In this document: piece after piece, positions 23,616 to 31,988 of the stretch | Layout of the letters: each line of letters begins with the position of its first letter | How positions within the stretch are numbered: position 1 is the first letter of the stretch | From: a virus | Strand: one strand, 5' to 3' | Virus record (IMG/VR): IMGVR_UViG_3300032282_002606 | Location: 1 to 31,988 of that record | DNA length: 31,988 bases | Position numbers and translations under genes: made by a program | Notes under the pieces: model-generated | The model's database searches: none | Seen by the model: the letters and a program-made list of their open reading frames with translations, nothing else | Told to the model about the DNA's origin: nothing

Positions 23616-26600
23616 TTTAAGGGTGGATAACAATGGAGATATATATGCATTCGCATGTAATAATATTATTGTTGTTGATCCCAATAAAACAATTAAAGAT
23701 GGTAAAATTTCGGAAAGATTGGTTGATCATGAGAATCTTGTTATGTTCGCTAATCTTGAGGCTGAACTTACGCCAAGAACAAAATTATCGGTAGGGGTGG
23801 ATGGTACAGACGGAATTAGAACAATTTCAATTGCGAAGGTTAATTTTTTAAAAGGGACATCAAACGGAGAGTTTACAACTGGTTATTATGATGAACTTAC
23901 AGGACTAAATACAACAAATAAAAAAGGAACTAATCAACAAAAAGAAGAGTACGTAAATCAAACTAATTCAACAGGTTATGTAAATAAACAAGTTTTAACT
24001 GACGGTACTCAAAAAACAATAGATAATGGATTGTTAGGTATTACACAAATAACGGTTTCGGTATCAACTTCATTTATTCCTAAAGTAACCATTAATTTAG
24101 AAGATGTTCAAGGAAGAGCATTATTTCAATTAGGTGAAAATTCACCATATGCTGCGTTTTTTAATTTGCCATATCCCCCATTTTTTTTAACACTTAAAGG
24201 GTATTATGGACAGGCAATAAAATATCAATTGTATTTGAAAAGTTTTAATGCCAGTTTTAATTCTTTTAGTGGTAATTATCAAATCAGTTTAGAATTACTT
24301 GGTTATAAATTTACAATATTGAATGAAATATTTATGAATCATTTGTTGGCGACACCTCATATGTATTCAACAAAATTTGATATTTCACAACCAACAAATG
24401 GACAACAATTATCACAGACACTCATTGGACCTTCAAATCAACAAAATGCTGTTATTAATCAAAATCAAAATAGTGATAACGTAGTTGTCGATCAATTGGT
24501 TATTACAAAAGGATATCAAAAAATTCAAGAAGTTTATAGTGAATATAAAAAGAAGAAACTTATTCCGGAAAATTTTCCGGAATTAACACTTTCTCAATTA
24601 ATGAATAAATTAAATTCATTAGAACAAACCATTGTAAATAACTACTCTAAAGTTGATTTAGAACCACTTACAGATATAAGAAATTATAAAAAAATATTGG
24701 AAGAATATTATAATGAAGTTTATAATTCATCAGGTTCTTGGTTTTCAAAATATATTGATCAAAAACCATATATTTTGAAAACAACTGGGGATAGGGTTTT
24801 CTATTTGAAAACTGCAAATACTTTGACACCAAAAGATATAGGTGAGGCGTTAGTAAAAAATCAAGAAGCAAAAACAAAATTAGATGGACTTATAAATTTA
24901 TATAATGGAAAATTATTATCAAACAAAACATTAGGTAAATCAATTGTTAATAATATTACTATTGATTCTTTAACAGGTACAACAAACATAAATGACATTG
25001 ATTGGGAAAGAACAACAATTGAACAAACAAGAATACCAAACCCAAGTGAACAACAAATTAGTGATTTAAAGGCACAGGCATCAACTTATTTATTTTTACA
25101 ATCATTTAAAGGAAAACCTTTTCCATATAAAGAGGGAGATAAACCTTTAACTATAGAACAACCAACTTTTTTTATTTTTGGTGGAGAAAAAAGATTTAAG
25201 AACGAAATCTATAGGATGGAAAAAGAATCAAATAAAAAATTATCCGAAGTTGAGACAGAATTAACAAAAAAAATATCGGTTAAAATAGAAGACGCAAACA
25301 CTGGTTTGGGATTTAAACCAACCGTTAGAAATGTCATTGCGGTTATAATGGCTTCGGCGGAAGGTTTTATTAGATTAATGGATGATGTTCATACAAAGGC
25401 GTGGGATGTTAAATATGATCCAATAAGAAAAAATATCATATCAGATAGTAATCTAACCGCACCAAGTTCTGATTCTAAATTTAATGTACAAATAACCGCA
25501 AACGCTCAATTGGGTGATAATAATTTATCATATTCTCAAACACCTGTTTATCCGTGGCCTCAATTCTTTAAAGAAAATTTAGATGATAAGAAAGGTAAAT
25601 ACCAACTAAGATATTTGGGTGATCCTGAACTAATAGACTCAACTAAAGGATACATGTATGACAAATGGCCTGAAGTAGAGTTTGTTGAAGAATATACTAA
25701 AGGATTGGCAAGAAAAGATAATTTACCTGAATCAAGTACACCTACCGATAATGATGGTAGTACGTTTTTGTTAAATATAAACGCCATAGAATTTCCGGAG
25801 AAAGGATATGCGTATTCATTAAAAGAAGAAATAAAATATTTTTATGAAATATTTGAAAGACAATTAGTTACGTCTTATTATACTGGACTTTCTAGATTAG
25901 AAAATAATTTATTTGAAAATATTTTGAACACAGTTGTTGAGATAGAGTCAAAAAATATTGTTAATAGTTTAGGTAAAAATAATCCATACCTTTCAATGAA
26001 ACTTAAGAATTATGGATTAACATCGGCAACATATATAGATTGGTTAAAAAGTATTTCTGAAAATGGTTCTTATCAAGATTTTATAAGAGATTTTTTTATA
26101 ACTTTTTATTTAAAAAGTATAACAAACAATCCGTCAAGTATTTTAAGTTTAAATGAAGTTGGTAAAGAATCATCAACAAAACCTGAAAACAAAAGTGTTT
26201 TAATTAATATATTAAAAGATACTAAAACTAATGAACCAAATGTTACCGATATATATCCATTCACAAATCAAGGGTGGAGAAACGACAATTTAATATCGAT
26301 AAACTATAATCAAGGCGATAATGTTTTTAATACTACAAATACACTAACAATTTTTGGTAGTAGAAATGTTATATCTAATTTTTATGATTTATATGATTAT
26401 AAAAAAAATAGACCTGTAACTAATTTTTCATATAAAAATGTTACTAATCCTTTAGCTAACACCAGTAGTTCAAACTACAATTCTCAGTTTAATTTTTTTC
26501 AAACATTATTTTCAAGTAGAGTACCCACCGAATTTATACCAACAGAAGGTTATTGTTATTTTAGTACACCAAGTGGGAATATTCCGGTTAAAACAACAAC

Positions 26601-29600
26601 ATCAATTTTAAATACACCATTTTTTATTAATTCAATTACAAAAGGTGTTGAAGATTGGAAAAATAAAAATCAATATCCGTTTATTAGATCGGCATACCTT
26701 TTTTTAAATTCATTACCATTAATTTCTTTGAAAGAAAAATATAAATCAATTGGGGTTAATTTAAACGAACTTGATTATATGTTTGCATCTCTTAAGAAAT
26801 TTGGAGGAATACATAAGATACCATATGCTTGGATTCTTAAAATAGGTTCAATTTGGTATAGGTATAAAAATTATGTTAATACAGGTAATGATTTTTTAAA
26901 TGATGTTTGGGGAAATTTTGATTATGTTAAGAATTTTGATCCAGTAACTCAGAGTAATACCAAAAATTATGTTTTTAACTTCAATGGACAAACAGGTAAA
27001 ACAATTCAATTAGAAAATATAACAACAAATACCACAACAATTAATAGTGGGTTTTACCCAAAATTAATTAGTGATTTTAATTATTTTTATAATGGTTATG
27101 ATTTGTATACATCATATACAGATAGTGAAATTCAAACTAGTTTAAATAACGGATTAAAATTATATAATTTTTCAAATTCTAACTATAATGCATTACAGAA
27201 TGGTTCTCAAAATGTGTCAATGACAACTTGGTCTTTATTGGTACCTTCTGATATTAAACAAACTAATGTTGGTACTAATTGTGGGACAACAACAATATCA
27301 CCACTTGGTGAATATTATGTATTACCTTCTTTTGGAAGTGAAGATAATCAATCATTGTCTTCTGTTGCGGATATAACAAGAAATGTAATTAATGGTGTTA
27401 CTATAAATGGTAATCAAGAGGTTTATAACGGTTCTGTTAGATTGTTATGGAATTCACCAAATTATGGATACTTCGATGTTAATCAAATTAAAAAACCTTC
27501 ATTTGATTCGTATCTTAATAAGATAGAAGGTAACCCTGAAACTTTATCTCCATTTAAACTTTTAAATGATAATTCGTATTCTAAAATAGATGAAATTTTT
27601 TCTGTTTTTGGTAAGGATGTGTTAGATAAATTTGAAACTGAATTTTTAAATTTTTGTAAACCAGTAAACGAATTAAACGCCGGCGGAAGTAGTGTGGAGA
27701 CACCGTATACTTCTTCAGGTGATCCTAATTTTATATATAAAAATTTCCAATTATTTTTTAGAAGTTTAATGTTGGTTAGAGGGCCTTTAACAAATCAGAC
27801 AGATGAGAATTTCTTTAAAGAAACAATAAATTATCAATTTGGAAATTTTGTAACTCAAATATCTAATTTCTTAGAATATGATATTATATTCAGATTTGGA
27901 AATCCAAGTTATTATGATAGAAGAATATTTGATTCGTTTTTATCGTTTAACTCAACTGTTAAAAAAGTTGCAGATTCAATAAACTTTGGTGAGTATGTTG
28001 CGAATAGTTTACCAACAAATGGTGGATCAACAACATTAGCACAATCAAAAGTTAATTATCCTAACGAATGGAATAGTTTATTATTAAATGTTGGGTTTTC
28101 CACAATACCTGATTTAGTTTACAAAGACAGTGGTTCTTATATTACAGATTTTTTTGTTGATAATAATATTAAATTCACAGTTGAAAATATTAATATATTA
28201 TCACCACTAATTAAAATGTATGCAACACAAAAACTAAATAATTCGGTAATAAGTACAAATAGTTTTAAAACTCAAATTTCTGATTATTTAAACAAATGTG
28301 AAAATCTACAAAATAGATCTTTAGATGGTATATTAAATAGAATTAGAAAAGACTTACCGGATTATCAAGAATTACCTGAAAAAGTCCCTTTACCTCCAAT
28401 AACAGATGGACAACAATCTAATGTAGAAAAGTATGAAATATTTAAGGCATTAAATGATAAGTGGATATCTGGTATTAATATTAAAGATAAAACTTTATTA
28501 GAAGATATTCTTTTTTTAGATAAAGCATCAAGAAATATTGGTGAAACAATATATTTGGATATATTCTCATTAAGAGATACATTAAAAAGTTTTACAAGAG
28601 GTGTTGATACTAGTGTTTATAATTTTATTGCAACAGTACTAATTAGAAATAATTTTACAATAATGAACTTACCTTCTTATGTCAATTATTATAATTTACA
28701 AGAAGTTGACGGAATAAGTGAACCAAAAACAGATAGTCCCTATGATTTTGCAAATAGTATGTGGGGTACTCATTTGAATGTTGATTATAGAAAATCAAGC
28801 CCAAAATTAGTTTGTTTCTATGCAGGAAAACCGGCAAGTAATATTAAACTTCAGGATTCTAAAACTTATTTATTCAAAGATGACGGGTTTGAAATGAATT
28901 GTGAGGGACATCCGTTATTAGAAAATCAAACAAATAAATCAAATGTTGAATTTTCGTTATCTAATAGGTGTGTAGGGTTTAATGTTGATATTGGGATTAG
29001 AAATCAAAACATATTTTCTAATTTTACGGTTTCACAGGATAACGGAAAAGCCACTTCTGAAACAATTCAAATTCAATTAGATATAATAAATCAAGCGGGA
29101 GGTAAACAGACAAGTACTCAAAATGTTGGGTTATATAATTTGTATAAAAATAGGAGTTATCAATCTAAAATAGTTGCATTAGGTAATGCGATGATACAAC
29201 CTGTTATGTATTTTAATTTGAATCATGTCCCAATGTTTAACGGAGCTTATATGATAACAGATGTTACACATACAATAACACCCGGGACATTTCAAACAGC
29301 TTTTACCGGAGTTAGACAAGGGTACTTTGATTTACCTTCAATCGATAATTATTTACAAAGTATTAATGAAAATTTATTAACAAAAATTCAAGAAGAGATT
29401 CTAAATAAAAAAGATGAAACACCTAAGACAAGTACGACACTAAACTTAAATATTAGTAAAGTTGATTCAAACACAACTTCAGCCGCTATAGATACATGTA
29501 AAAATTCCGTAAATGTTGTTTATTTAAATAATAAGTTCGAATCAATTCCAAATGTAAAAACAAGTTTGAATGAAAAAGATTTTAAAAATTTAATATCTAA

Positions 29601-30414
29601 TAATACATCAGGAAAAGGTGGTGCAGATGAACCAATATTACAAGCATCTGTTTATGGAATTTGTTACCTACTTTCCCATAAAGAAAATAAATTTATTGGT
29701 TATAATAATAATTATGCTCAATTAAATCTTACGTATGATTTTACACCGACATATGAACCATATTTTGATAAAAAATATTCTTGTGTTGTTGAAAAAGATA
29801 TGTCAACCCCATTCGCGGTTTTTACTTCAAATGAAAATTTTATAAATTTCATGATATCAAGGATTTTACCAAGAATACCTTCAATCAAAAAAGAAGGTTT
29901 ATTACAATATTTTGTAAGGTTTTGGCCTAAAGAAAATGAAATTACTCCAACTATGTTTAATTTGATTAAAAATACAACATATAAGAAAGAACAAAATACT
30001 TTGAGGAAGGGATTAAATTCGGCAAAAACCAATGGTATTAATGTTGGGGATGTTGAATTATTATTGTTTGGTACAGATTCTTTGGTTACCCCCACTGCGG
30101 CAACAACAACCTCTAACAACAGTTCAGTGTCCTCACCGTCACAATCTAATCCTAACTGTAATCCACCAACAATTACATCTGTTGTACCTATAACCGGAAC
30201 AACCAATTATGCAACACCAATAACAATTAGTGGTACCAATTTATATCATATAAGACAGGTAACGGTTAATAATATACCTTGTACAATAAATCAATCAACA
30301 TCAAACGAAACTAAAATTAATGTGGTTGTACCACCAAATGTTAATGGACAAATAGTGGTATCAACCGATCATGGTACTACGGTATATACCTCATCACAAT
30401 TTACTTATATATAA
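23605..30414 (+). CDS. Giant baseplate hub-like protein ending in an IPT/TIG domain
   Basis: A 2269-aa protein, the largest here. Residues ~142-246 carry a hub/wedge-like beta domain (ITQITVSVSTSFIPKVTINLED, GENSPYAAFFNLPYPPFFLTLKGYYGQ). A later module (~1737-1935) contains CFYAGKPASN, ALGNAMIQPVMYFNLNHVPMF and YMITDVTHTITPGTFQTAF, which resemble hub proteins of the gp27/gpD type. Residues ~1948-2152 form a separate domain with KFIGYNNNYAQLNL and PFAVFTSNENFINF, a layout seen in putative cell-wall-cleaving or accessory domains of phage tail proteins; I cannot identify catalytic residues. After a Ser/Thr/Asn linker, residues ~2182-2269 are a clear IPT/TIG fold (PTITSVVPITG, TITISGTNL-like, final FTYI). 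Codon use and composition match neighbouring tail genes. It overlaps the gp53-like stop. The middle region (~250-1700) has no assignable domain. Confidence 0.8.
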   Translation: MADNLRVDNNGDIYAFACNNIIVVDPNKTIKDGKISERLVDHENLVMFANLEAELTPRTKLSVGVDGTDGIRTISIAKVNFLKGTSNGEFTTGYYDELTGLNTTNKKGTNQQKEEYVNQTNSTGYVNKQVLTDGTQKTIDNGLLGITQITVSVSTSFIPKVTINLEDVQGRALFQLGENSPYAAFFNLPYPPFFLTLKGYYGQAIKYQLYLKSFNASFNSFSGNYQISLELLGYKFTILNEIFMNHLLATPHMYSTKFDISQPTNGQQLSQTLIGPSNQQNAVINQNQNSDNVVVDQLVITKGYQKIQEVYSEYKKKKLIPENFPELTLSQLMNKLNSLEQTIVNNYSKVDLEPLTDIRNYKKILEEYYNEVYNSSGSWFSKYIDQKPYILKTTGDRVFYLKTANTLTPKDIGEALVKNQEAKTKLDGLINLYNGKLLSNKTLGKSIVNNITIDSLTGTTNINDIDWERTTIEQTRIPNPSEQQISDLKAQASTYLFLQSFKGKPFPYKEGDKPLTIEQPTFFIFGGEKRFKNEIYRMEKESNKKLSEVETELTKKISVKIEDANTGLGFKPTVRNVIAVIMASAEGFIRLMDDVHTKAWDVKYDPIRKNIISDSNLTAPSSDSKFNVQITANAQLGDNNLSYSQTPVYPWPQFFKENLDDKKGKYQLRYLGDPELIDSTKGYMYDKWPEVEFVEEYTKGLARKDNLPESSTPTDNDGSTFLLNINAIEFPEKGYAYSLKEEIKYFYEIFERQLVTSYYTGLSRLENNLFENILNTVVEIESKNIVNSLGKNNPYLSMKLKNYGLTSATYIDWLKSISENGSYQDFIRDFFITFYLKSITNNPSSILSLNEVGKESSTKPENKSVLINILKDTKTNEPNVTDIYPFTNQGWRNDNLISINYNQGDNVFNTTNTLTIFGSRNVISNFYDLYDYKKNRPVTNFSYKNVTNPLANTSSSNYNSQFNFFQTLFSSRVPTEFIPTEGYCYFSTPSGNIPVKTTTSILNTPFFINSITKGVEDWKNKNQYPFIRSAYLFLNSLPLISLKEKYKSIGVNLNELDYMFASLKKFGGIHKIPYAWILKIGSIWYRYKNYVNTGNDFLNDVWGNFDYVKNFDPVTQSNTKNYVFNFNGQTGKTIQLENITTNTTTINSGFYPKLISDFNYFYNGYDLYTSYTDSEIQTSLNNGLKLYNFSNSNYNALQNGSQNVSMTTWSLLVPSDIKQTNVGTNCGTTTISPLGEYYVLPSFGSEDNQSLSSVADITRNVINGVTINGNQEVYNGSVRLLWNSPNYGYFDVNQIKKPSFDSYLNKIEGNPETLSPFKLLNDNSYSKIDEIFSVFGKDVLDKFETEFLNFCKPVNELNAGGSSVETPYTSSGDPNFIYKNFQLFFRSLMLVRGPLTNQTDENFFKETINYQFGNFVTQISNFLEYDIIFRFGNPSYYDRRIFDSFLSFNSTVKKVADSINFGEYVANSLPTNGGSTTLAQSKVNYPNEWNSLLLNVGFSTIPDLVYKDSGSYITDFFVDNNIKFTVENINILSPLIKMYATQKLNNSVISTNSFKTQISDYLNKCENLQNRSLDGILNRIRKDLPDYQELPEKVPLPPITDGQQSNVEKYEIFKALNDKWISGINIKDKTLLEDILFLDKASRNIGETIYLDIFSLRDTLKSFTRGVDTSVYNFIATVLIRNNFTIMNLPSYVNYYNLQEVDGISEPKTDSPYDFANSMWGTHLNVDYRKSSPKLVCFYAGKPASNIKLQDSKTYLFKDDGFEMNCEGHPLLENQTNKSNVEFSLSNRCVGFNVDIGIRNQNIFSNFTVSQDNGKATSETIQIQLDIINQAGGKQTSTQNVGLYNLYKNRSYQSKIVALGNAMIQPVMYFNLNHVPMFNGAYMITDVTHTITPGTFQTAFTGVRQGYFDLPSIDNYLQSINENLLTKIQEEILNKKDETPKTSTTLNLNISKVDSNTTSAAIDTCKNSVNVVYLNNKFESIPNVKTSLNEKDFKNLISNNTSGKGGADEPILQASVYGICYLLSHKENKFIGYNNNYAQLNLTYDFTPTYEPYFDKKYSCVVEKDMSTPFAVFTSNENFINFMISRILPRIPSIKKEGLLQYFVRFWPKENEITPTMFNLIKNTTYKKEQNTLRKGLNSAKTNGINVGDVELLLFGTDSLVTPTAATTTSNNSSVSSPSQSNPNCNPPTITSVVPITGTTNYATPITISGTNLYHIRQVTVNNIPCTINQSTSNETKINVVVPPNVNGQIVVSTDHGTTVYTSSQFTYI

Positions 30415-30432
30415 TTTATTCGGTAATCGATA

Positions 30433-30439
30433 TATTTAT
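30433..30439 (+). promoter_or_regulatory. TATTTAT element before the 74-aa gene
   Basis: It lies 15 bases before the ATG at 30455, in the 40-base gap after the giant hub gene. Confidence 0.45.
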
Positions 30440-30454
30440 ATATAAACATATTTT

Positions 30455-30679
30455 ATGGACTTAACATCAAAATTGAATAATTATTTAGGAAAACAAGGAA
30501 AATATTCCGAACATAGTAATGGTGACGGAACTAAAGAGGTTTGTGATTTAGAAACCGGAGACTGTTATGTTGTTAGAGAAAAGGACGGTTTAATTGAAAG
30601 AGCCGGACATCAACAAGTAGTAAATAAAAAAATAAAAGTGGAAACTGTAAAAGGTATAAAACAACTTTTAAACGATTAA
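30455..30679 (+). CDS. Small conserved phage protein with a two-cysteine loop
   Basis: A 74-aa soluble protein. The centre reads CDLETGDCYVVREKDGLIERAG (residues 30-51, with Cys30 and Cys37), followed by a helical, Lys-rich C-terminus. The ETGDCYVVREKDGLIER type of segment occurs in short hypothetical proteins of other environmental T4-related phages, as far as I recall, but no function is known. Two cysteines only, so a lone zinc site would need a partner. No signal peptide or membrane segment. The next gene begins four bases after its stop (30684), so the two are likely co-translated. Confidence 0.6.
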   Translation: MDLTSKLNNYLGKQGKYSEHSNGDGTKEVCDLETGDCYVVREKDGLIERAGHQQVVNKKIKVETVKGIKQLLND

Positions 30680-30683
30680 TATC

Positions 30684-31328
30684 ATGAGTTTAGACAAAAA
30701 AATCTTAAGTGAAATAGAAAGATATAGAAGTATTAATAAATACATTATGGAACAAGATGCTCCATTACCACCCGATTTACCTTCGGATGAACCGGTACCG
30801 GGAGGAACAACACCTCCACCAGCAGGCGGTATAGGAGCACCTCCAACAACAGAACCAACTCCAATTGATGTTGAAACTGATGATGAGGTTGAAAAGATTG
30901 ATGACAAAGGTGGTTCTGAAGAAGGTGGAGAAAATAAAGAAGAATTGGATGTTACCGATTTAGTTAAATCTCAAGACAATATTGAGAAAAAACAAGAGGA
31001 GTATTTTAACAATTTATTTACACAACTTACAAACCTTGAATCCAAATTGAAAGATATGGATAGCATTGTTAATAAGTTGAACTCTTTAGAAAACAAAATT
31101 GAAAAATATAGAGAAAAAACTCCACAAGAAAAATTGGAACTAAGAACCTATGATTCATATCCTTTCAATCAAAAGTTATCAGATTTTTTTGAAGATAAAA
31201 AAGGTGACATGGAAAAGACGGGGAAAAATGATTATGTCTTAACAACTGATGATGTTACTGATATTTCACCAAACCAAATTAAAGATACATTTTTACCATC
31301 ATATGATGATGAAGATGAAAATATTTAA
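30684..31328 (+). CDS. Acidic Pro-rich coiled-coil protein, possible head-packaged or scaffold-like component
   Basis: A 214-aa protein. The N-terminus (residues 1-24) is basic and helical and contains LSE at 8-10 and IME at 21-23, then Gln; both fit the (L/I)xE head-protease pattern. Residues 25-60 are a Pro/Gly/Thr-rich linker (PPDLPSDEPVPGGTTPPPAGG). Residues ~60-95 are strongly acidic. Residues ~95-148 are a long charged helix with heptads (LTNLESKLKDMD, LNSLENKIEKY), a likely coiled coil. The C-terminal part is acidic again. The acid/coiled-coil make-up resembles phage core or scaffold proteins in general, but it is far from T4 gp22 in sequence as I recall it. It could be cleaved in the prohead. 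Confidence 0.6.
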   Translation: MSLDKKILSEIERYRSINKYIMEQDAPLPPDLPSDEPVPGGTTPPPAGGIGAPPTTEPTPIDVETDDEVEKIDDKGGSEEGGENKEELDVTDLVKSQDNIEKKQEEYFNNLFTQLTNLESKLKDMDSIVNKLNSLENKIEKYREKTPQEKLELRTYDSYPFNQKLSDFFEDKKGDMEKTGKNDYVLTTDDVTDISPNQIKDTFLPSYDDEDENI

Positions 31329-31333
31329 TAATA

Positions 31334-31340
31334 TATTTAT
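31334..31340 (+). promoter_or_regulatory. TATTTAT element before the 145-aa gene
   Basis: It ends 6 bases before the ATG at 31347, the shortest spacing class, so the transcript would be leaderless if it is a promoter. Confidence 0.35.
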
Positions 31341-31346
31341 TTTATT

Positions 31347-31784
31347 ATGAATATAAAAAAAAAGATACAATATATTTTAAAAGAGTATGTTGATCAAAAA
31401 TCACATTCATTCAAAACAGAAACGGTACTAAATCCAATAATTTATTGGCATTTAACTGAACATTCTAAAGAAAGAATGAGACATGAAAGAAACATAGAAC
31501 AGGCAACAAAACAAGAAATTAAAGAAATGTGTCAAATTGCGACACCAAAGTTAATAAAAATTTTGGCAGACAAACGGAATAACTTCAAAGGAGGACCTTT
31601 TTTTAAATTCAATATTGTTGATAAAAACAATTTTTATTTAACTTTAGCGTGTGAGGTTGATAGTCACAAGACTTTGGAAGAACTACATATTAATATAAAA
31701 ACCGTTTTAAAAAGTGGTGGATTTTTAAAGTTAAAAGGGTTTGGTGGATTAAATGAACCAACATTACTTACAATAGAAGTTTAA
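31347..31784 (+). CDS. Small protein with a DUF4258-like His-Arg motif and an LKE N-terminus
   Basis: A 145-aa protein. It starts with MNIKKKIQYILKE (LKE at 11-13, then Tyr), again matching the (L/I)xE pattern. Residues 39-50 read HSKERMRHERNI, close to the H-x3-R-M-x2-R-x-I signature found in DUF4258-type and related small toxin-like proteins, though with one extra residue. The middle has VDKNNFYLTLACEVDSHK and the C-terminus GGFLKLKGFGGLNEPTLL. It is basic, soluble and without membrane segments. The ATG at 31347 has no Shine-Dalgarno sequence. Given this motif it might bind or cut RNA, but the similarity is slight. A terminator follows 28 bases after the stop. Confidence 0.55.
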   Translation: MNIKKKIQYILKEYVDQKSHSFKTETVLNPIIYWHLTEHSKERMRHERNIEQATKQEIKEMCQIATPKLIKILADKRNNFKGGPFFKFNIVDKNNFYLTLACEVDSHKTLEELHINIKTVLKSGGFLKLKGFGGLNEPTLLTIEV

Positions 31785-31811
31785 AAAATAAAAGGTTATA
31801 AATCAATTACT

Positions 31812-31848
31812 TGGGTATCATAAACAATGATACCCATTTTTTTTATTT
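31812..31848 (+). terminator. Intrinsic terminator closing the tail/accessory cluster
   Basis: TGGGTATCA (31812-31820) pairs perfectly with TGATACCCA (31828-31836) around a 7-base loop and is followed by eight T. It lies just upstream of a host-type promoter. Confidence 0.9.
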
Positions 31849-31877
31849 GACATAATCCAAAAGTATTATTATACTTG
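31846..31877 (+). promoter_or_regulatory. Bacteroidota-type promoter for the last gene
   Basis: TTTG (31846-31849), 20 bases, then TATACTTG (31870-31877). It matches the Bacteroidota consensus TTTG/19-21 bp/TAnnTTTG with one mismatch. Transcription would begin near 31884, about 25 bases before the ATG at 31910. No TATTTAT element is present here. Confidence 0.7.
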
Positions 31878-31909
31878 TAACATAAATTAACAATTTAAAT
31901 TAAAAAACT

Positions 31910-31988
31910 ATGATGAGTTCACTCGACGCCGTATTGGCACAGTATGAGAAATCTACACAAGGGGGCGGGGCCCAAAACAAAATGTCGC
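31910..31988 (+). CDS. N-terminal fragment resembling T4 gp32-type ssDNA-binding proteins (3' end outside window)
   Basis: Only 26 codons are visible before the window ends. The frame begins ATGATG (31910 or 31913) and encodes MSSLDAVLAQYEKSTQ, then a Gly-rich QGGGAQNKMS. The short LDAxLAQYEKS helix followed by a Gln/Gly-rich linker resembles the N-terminal base region of gp32-like single-stranded DNA-binding proteins of T4-related phages as I recall them. Codons here are richer in G+C (GAC GCC, GGC GGG GCC) than anywhere nearby, which may mark a highly expressed gene. It has a host-type rather than the late-type promoter, fitting an early/middle replication protein. The rest of the gene is needed to be sure. 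Confidence 0.5.
   Translation, partial: MMSSLDAVLAQYEKSTQGGGAQNKMS

Noticed and set aside
29718-30206. A 162-codon open frame on the minus strand inside the hub gene
   Set aside because: It is antisense to the Ser/Thr-rich linker and TIG domain of a convincing long gene, its composition is that of a reverse-read low-complexity region, and no promoter-like element precedes it.
1-31988. CRISPR array, tRNA genes, insertion sequences
   Set aside because: No regularly spaced repeats, no cloverleaf-forming segment and no transposase or terminal inverted repeats were seen in reading both strands.

Overview
The window is an AT-rich (roughly 70% A+T by eye), gene-dense piece of a large contractile-tailed (myovirus-type) phage genome related to T4. 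The anchors are a family B DNA polymerase of T4 gp43 length (900 aa), a tail sheath protein, a 162-aa tail tube protein, a gp26-like baseplate hub chaperone, a tape-measure-like protein, a gp53/LysM-like baseplate protein and two giant baseplate proteins. Several signs suggest a Bacteroidota host. Start codons follow A/T-rich leaders with no evident Shine-Dalgarno sequence. A near-consensus Bacteroidota promoter (TTTG, 20 bp, TATACTTG) precedes the last, partial gene. This host call is an inference, not something the sequence proves.

Layout. 1-692: C-terminal end of an unrecognised beta-rich protein. 737-1666: a papain-fold cysteine protease with all key residues. 1763-4465: DNA polymerase, with a small hairpin in its leader. 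4462-7690 (minus strand): a short beta-rich protein, a 371-aa putative neck-type virion protein and an SNF2-family helicase. 7739-10465 (plus strand): a tightly coupled operon of an AT-hook protein, two conserved phage proteins and a putative tail-terminator/neck protein. 10466-10630 (minus strand): a 54-aa ribbon-helix-helix-like protein set tail to tail inside the structural cluster. 10750-30414: the tail module, namely a giant sheath, a HAD-type phosphatase, the tube, the gp26-like chaperone with an out-of-frame extension, the tape measure, a 1653-aa tube-like/OmpA-domain protein, the gp53-like protein and a 2269-aa hub-like protein ending in an IPT/TIG domain. 30455-31784: three small proteins. 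31910-end: start of a protein resembling gp32-type ssDNA-binding proteins.

Regulation. The heptamer TATTTAT recurs upstream of most structural genes on the sense strand and may be the phage's late promoter. It is often placed just after a strong hairpin terminator (14000-14025, 16499-16526), which would insulate transcription units. One terminator (15582-15625) ends two bases before the gp26-like start codon, with no promoter between, so hub genes may depend on read-through from the very abundant tube transcript.

The observations most worth following are: (1) a probable +1 frameshift joining the gp26-like protein to a 50-codon extension, like the G/GT tail chaperones; (2) several unrelated small proteins starting with short peptides ending in (L/I)xE, which resemble T4 capsid-targeting sequences and suggest a set of head-packaged cargo that includes an AT-hook protein and a HAD phosphatase; (3) a phage papain-type protease; (4) an OmpA-like domain inside a tail protein; (5) the TATTTAT promoter/terminator architecture. 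There is no gene-free stretch longer than 300 bases. I see no tRNA, CRISPR array or insertion sequence.
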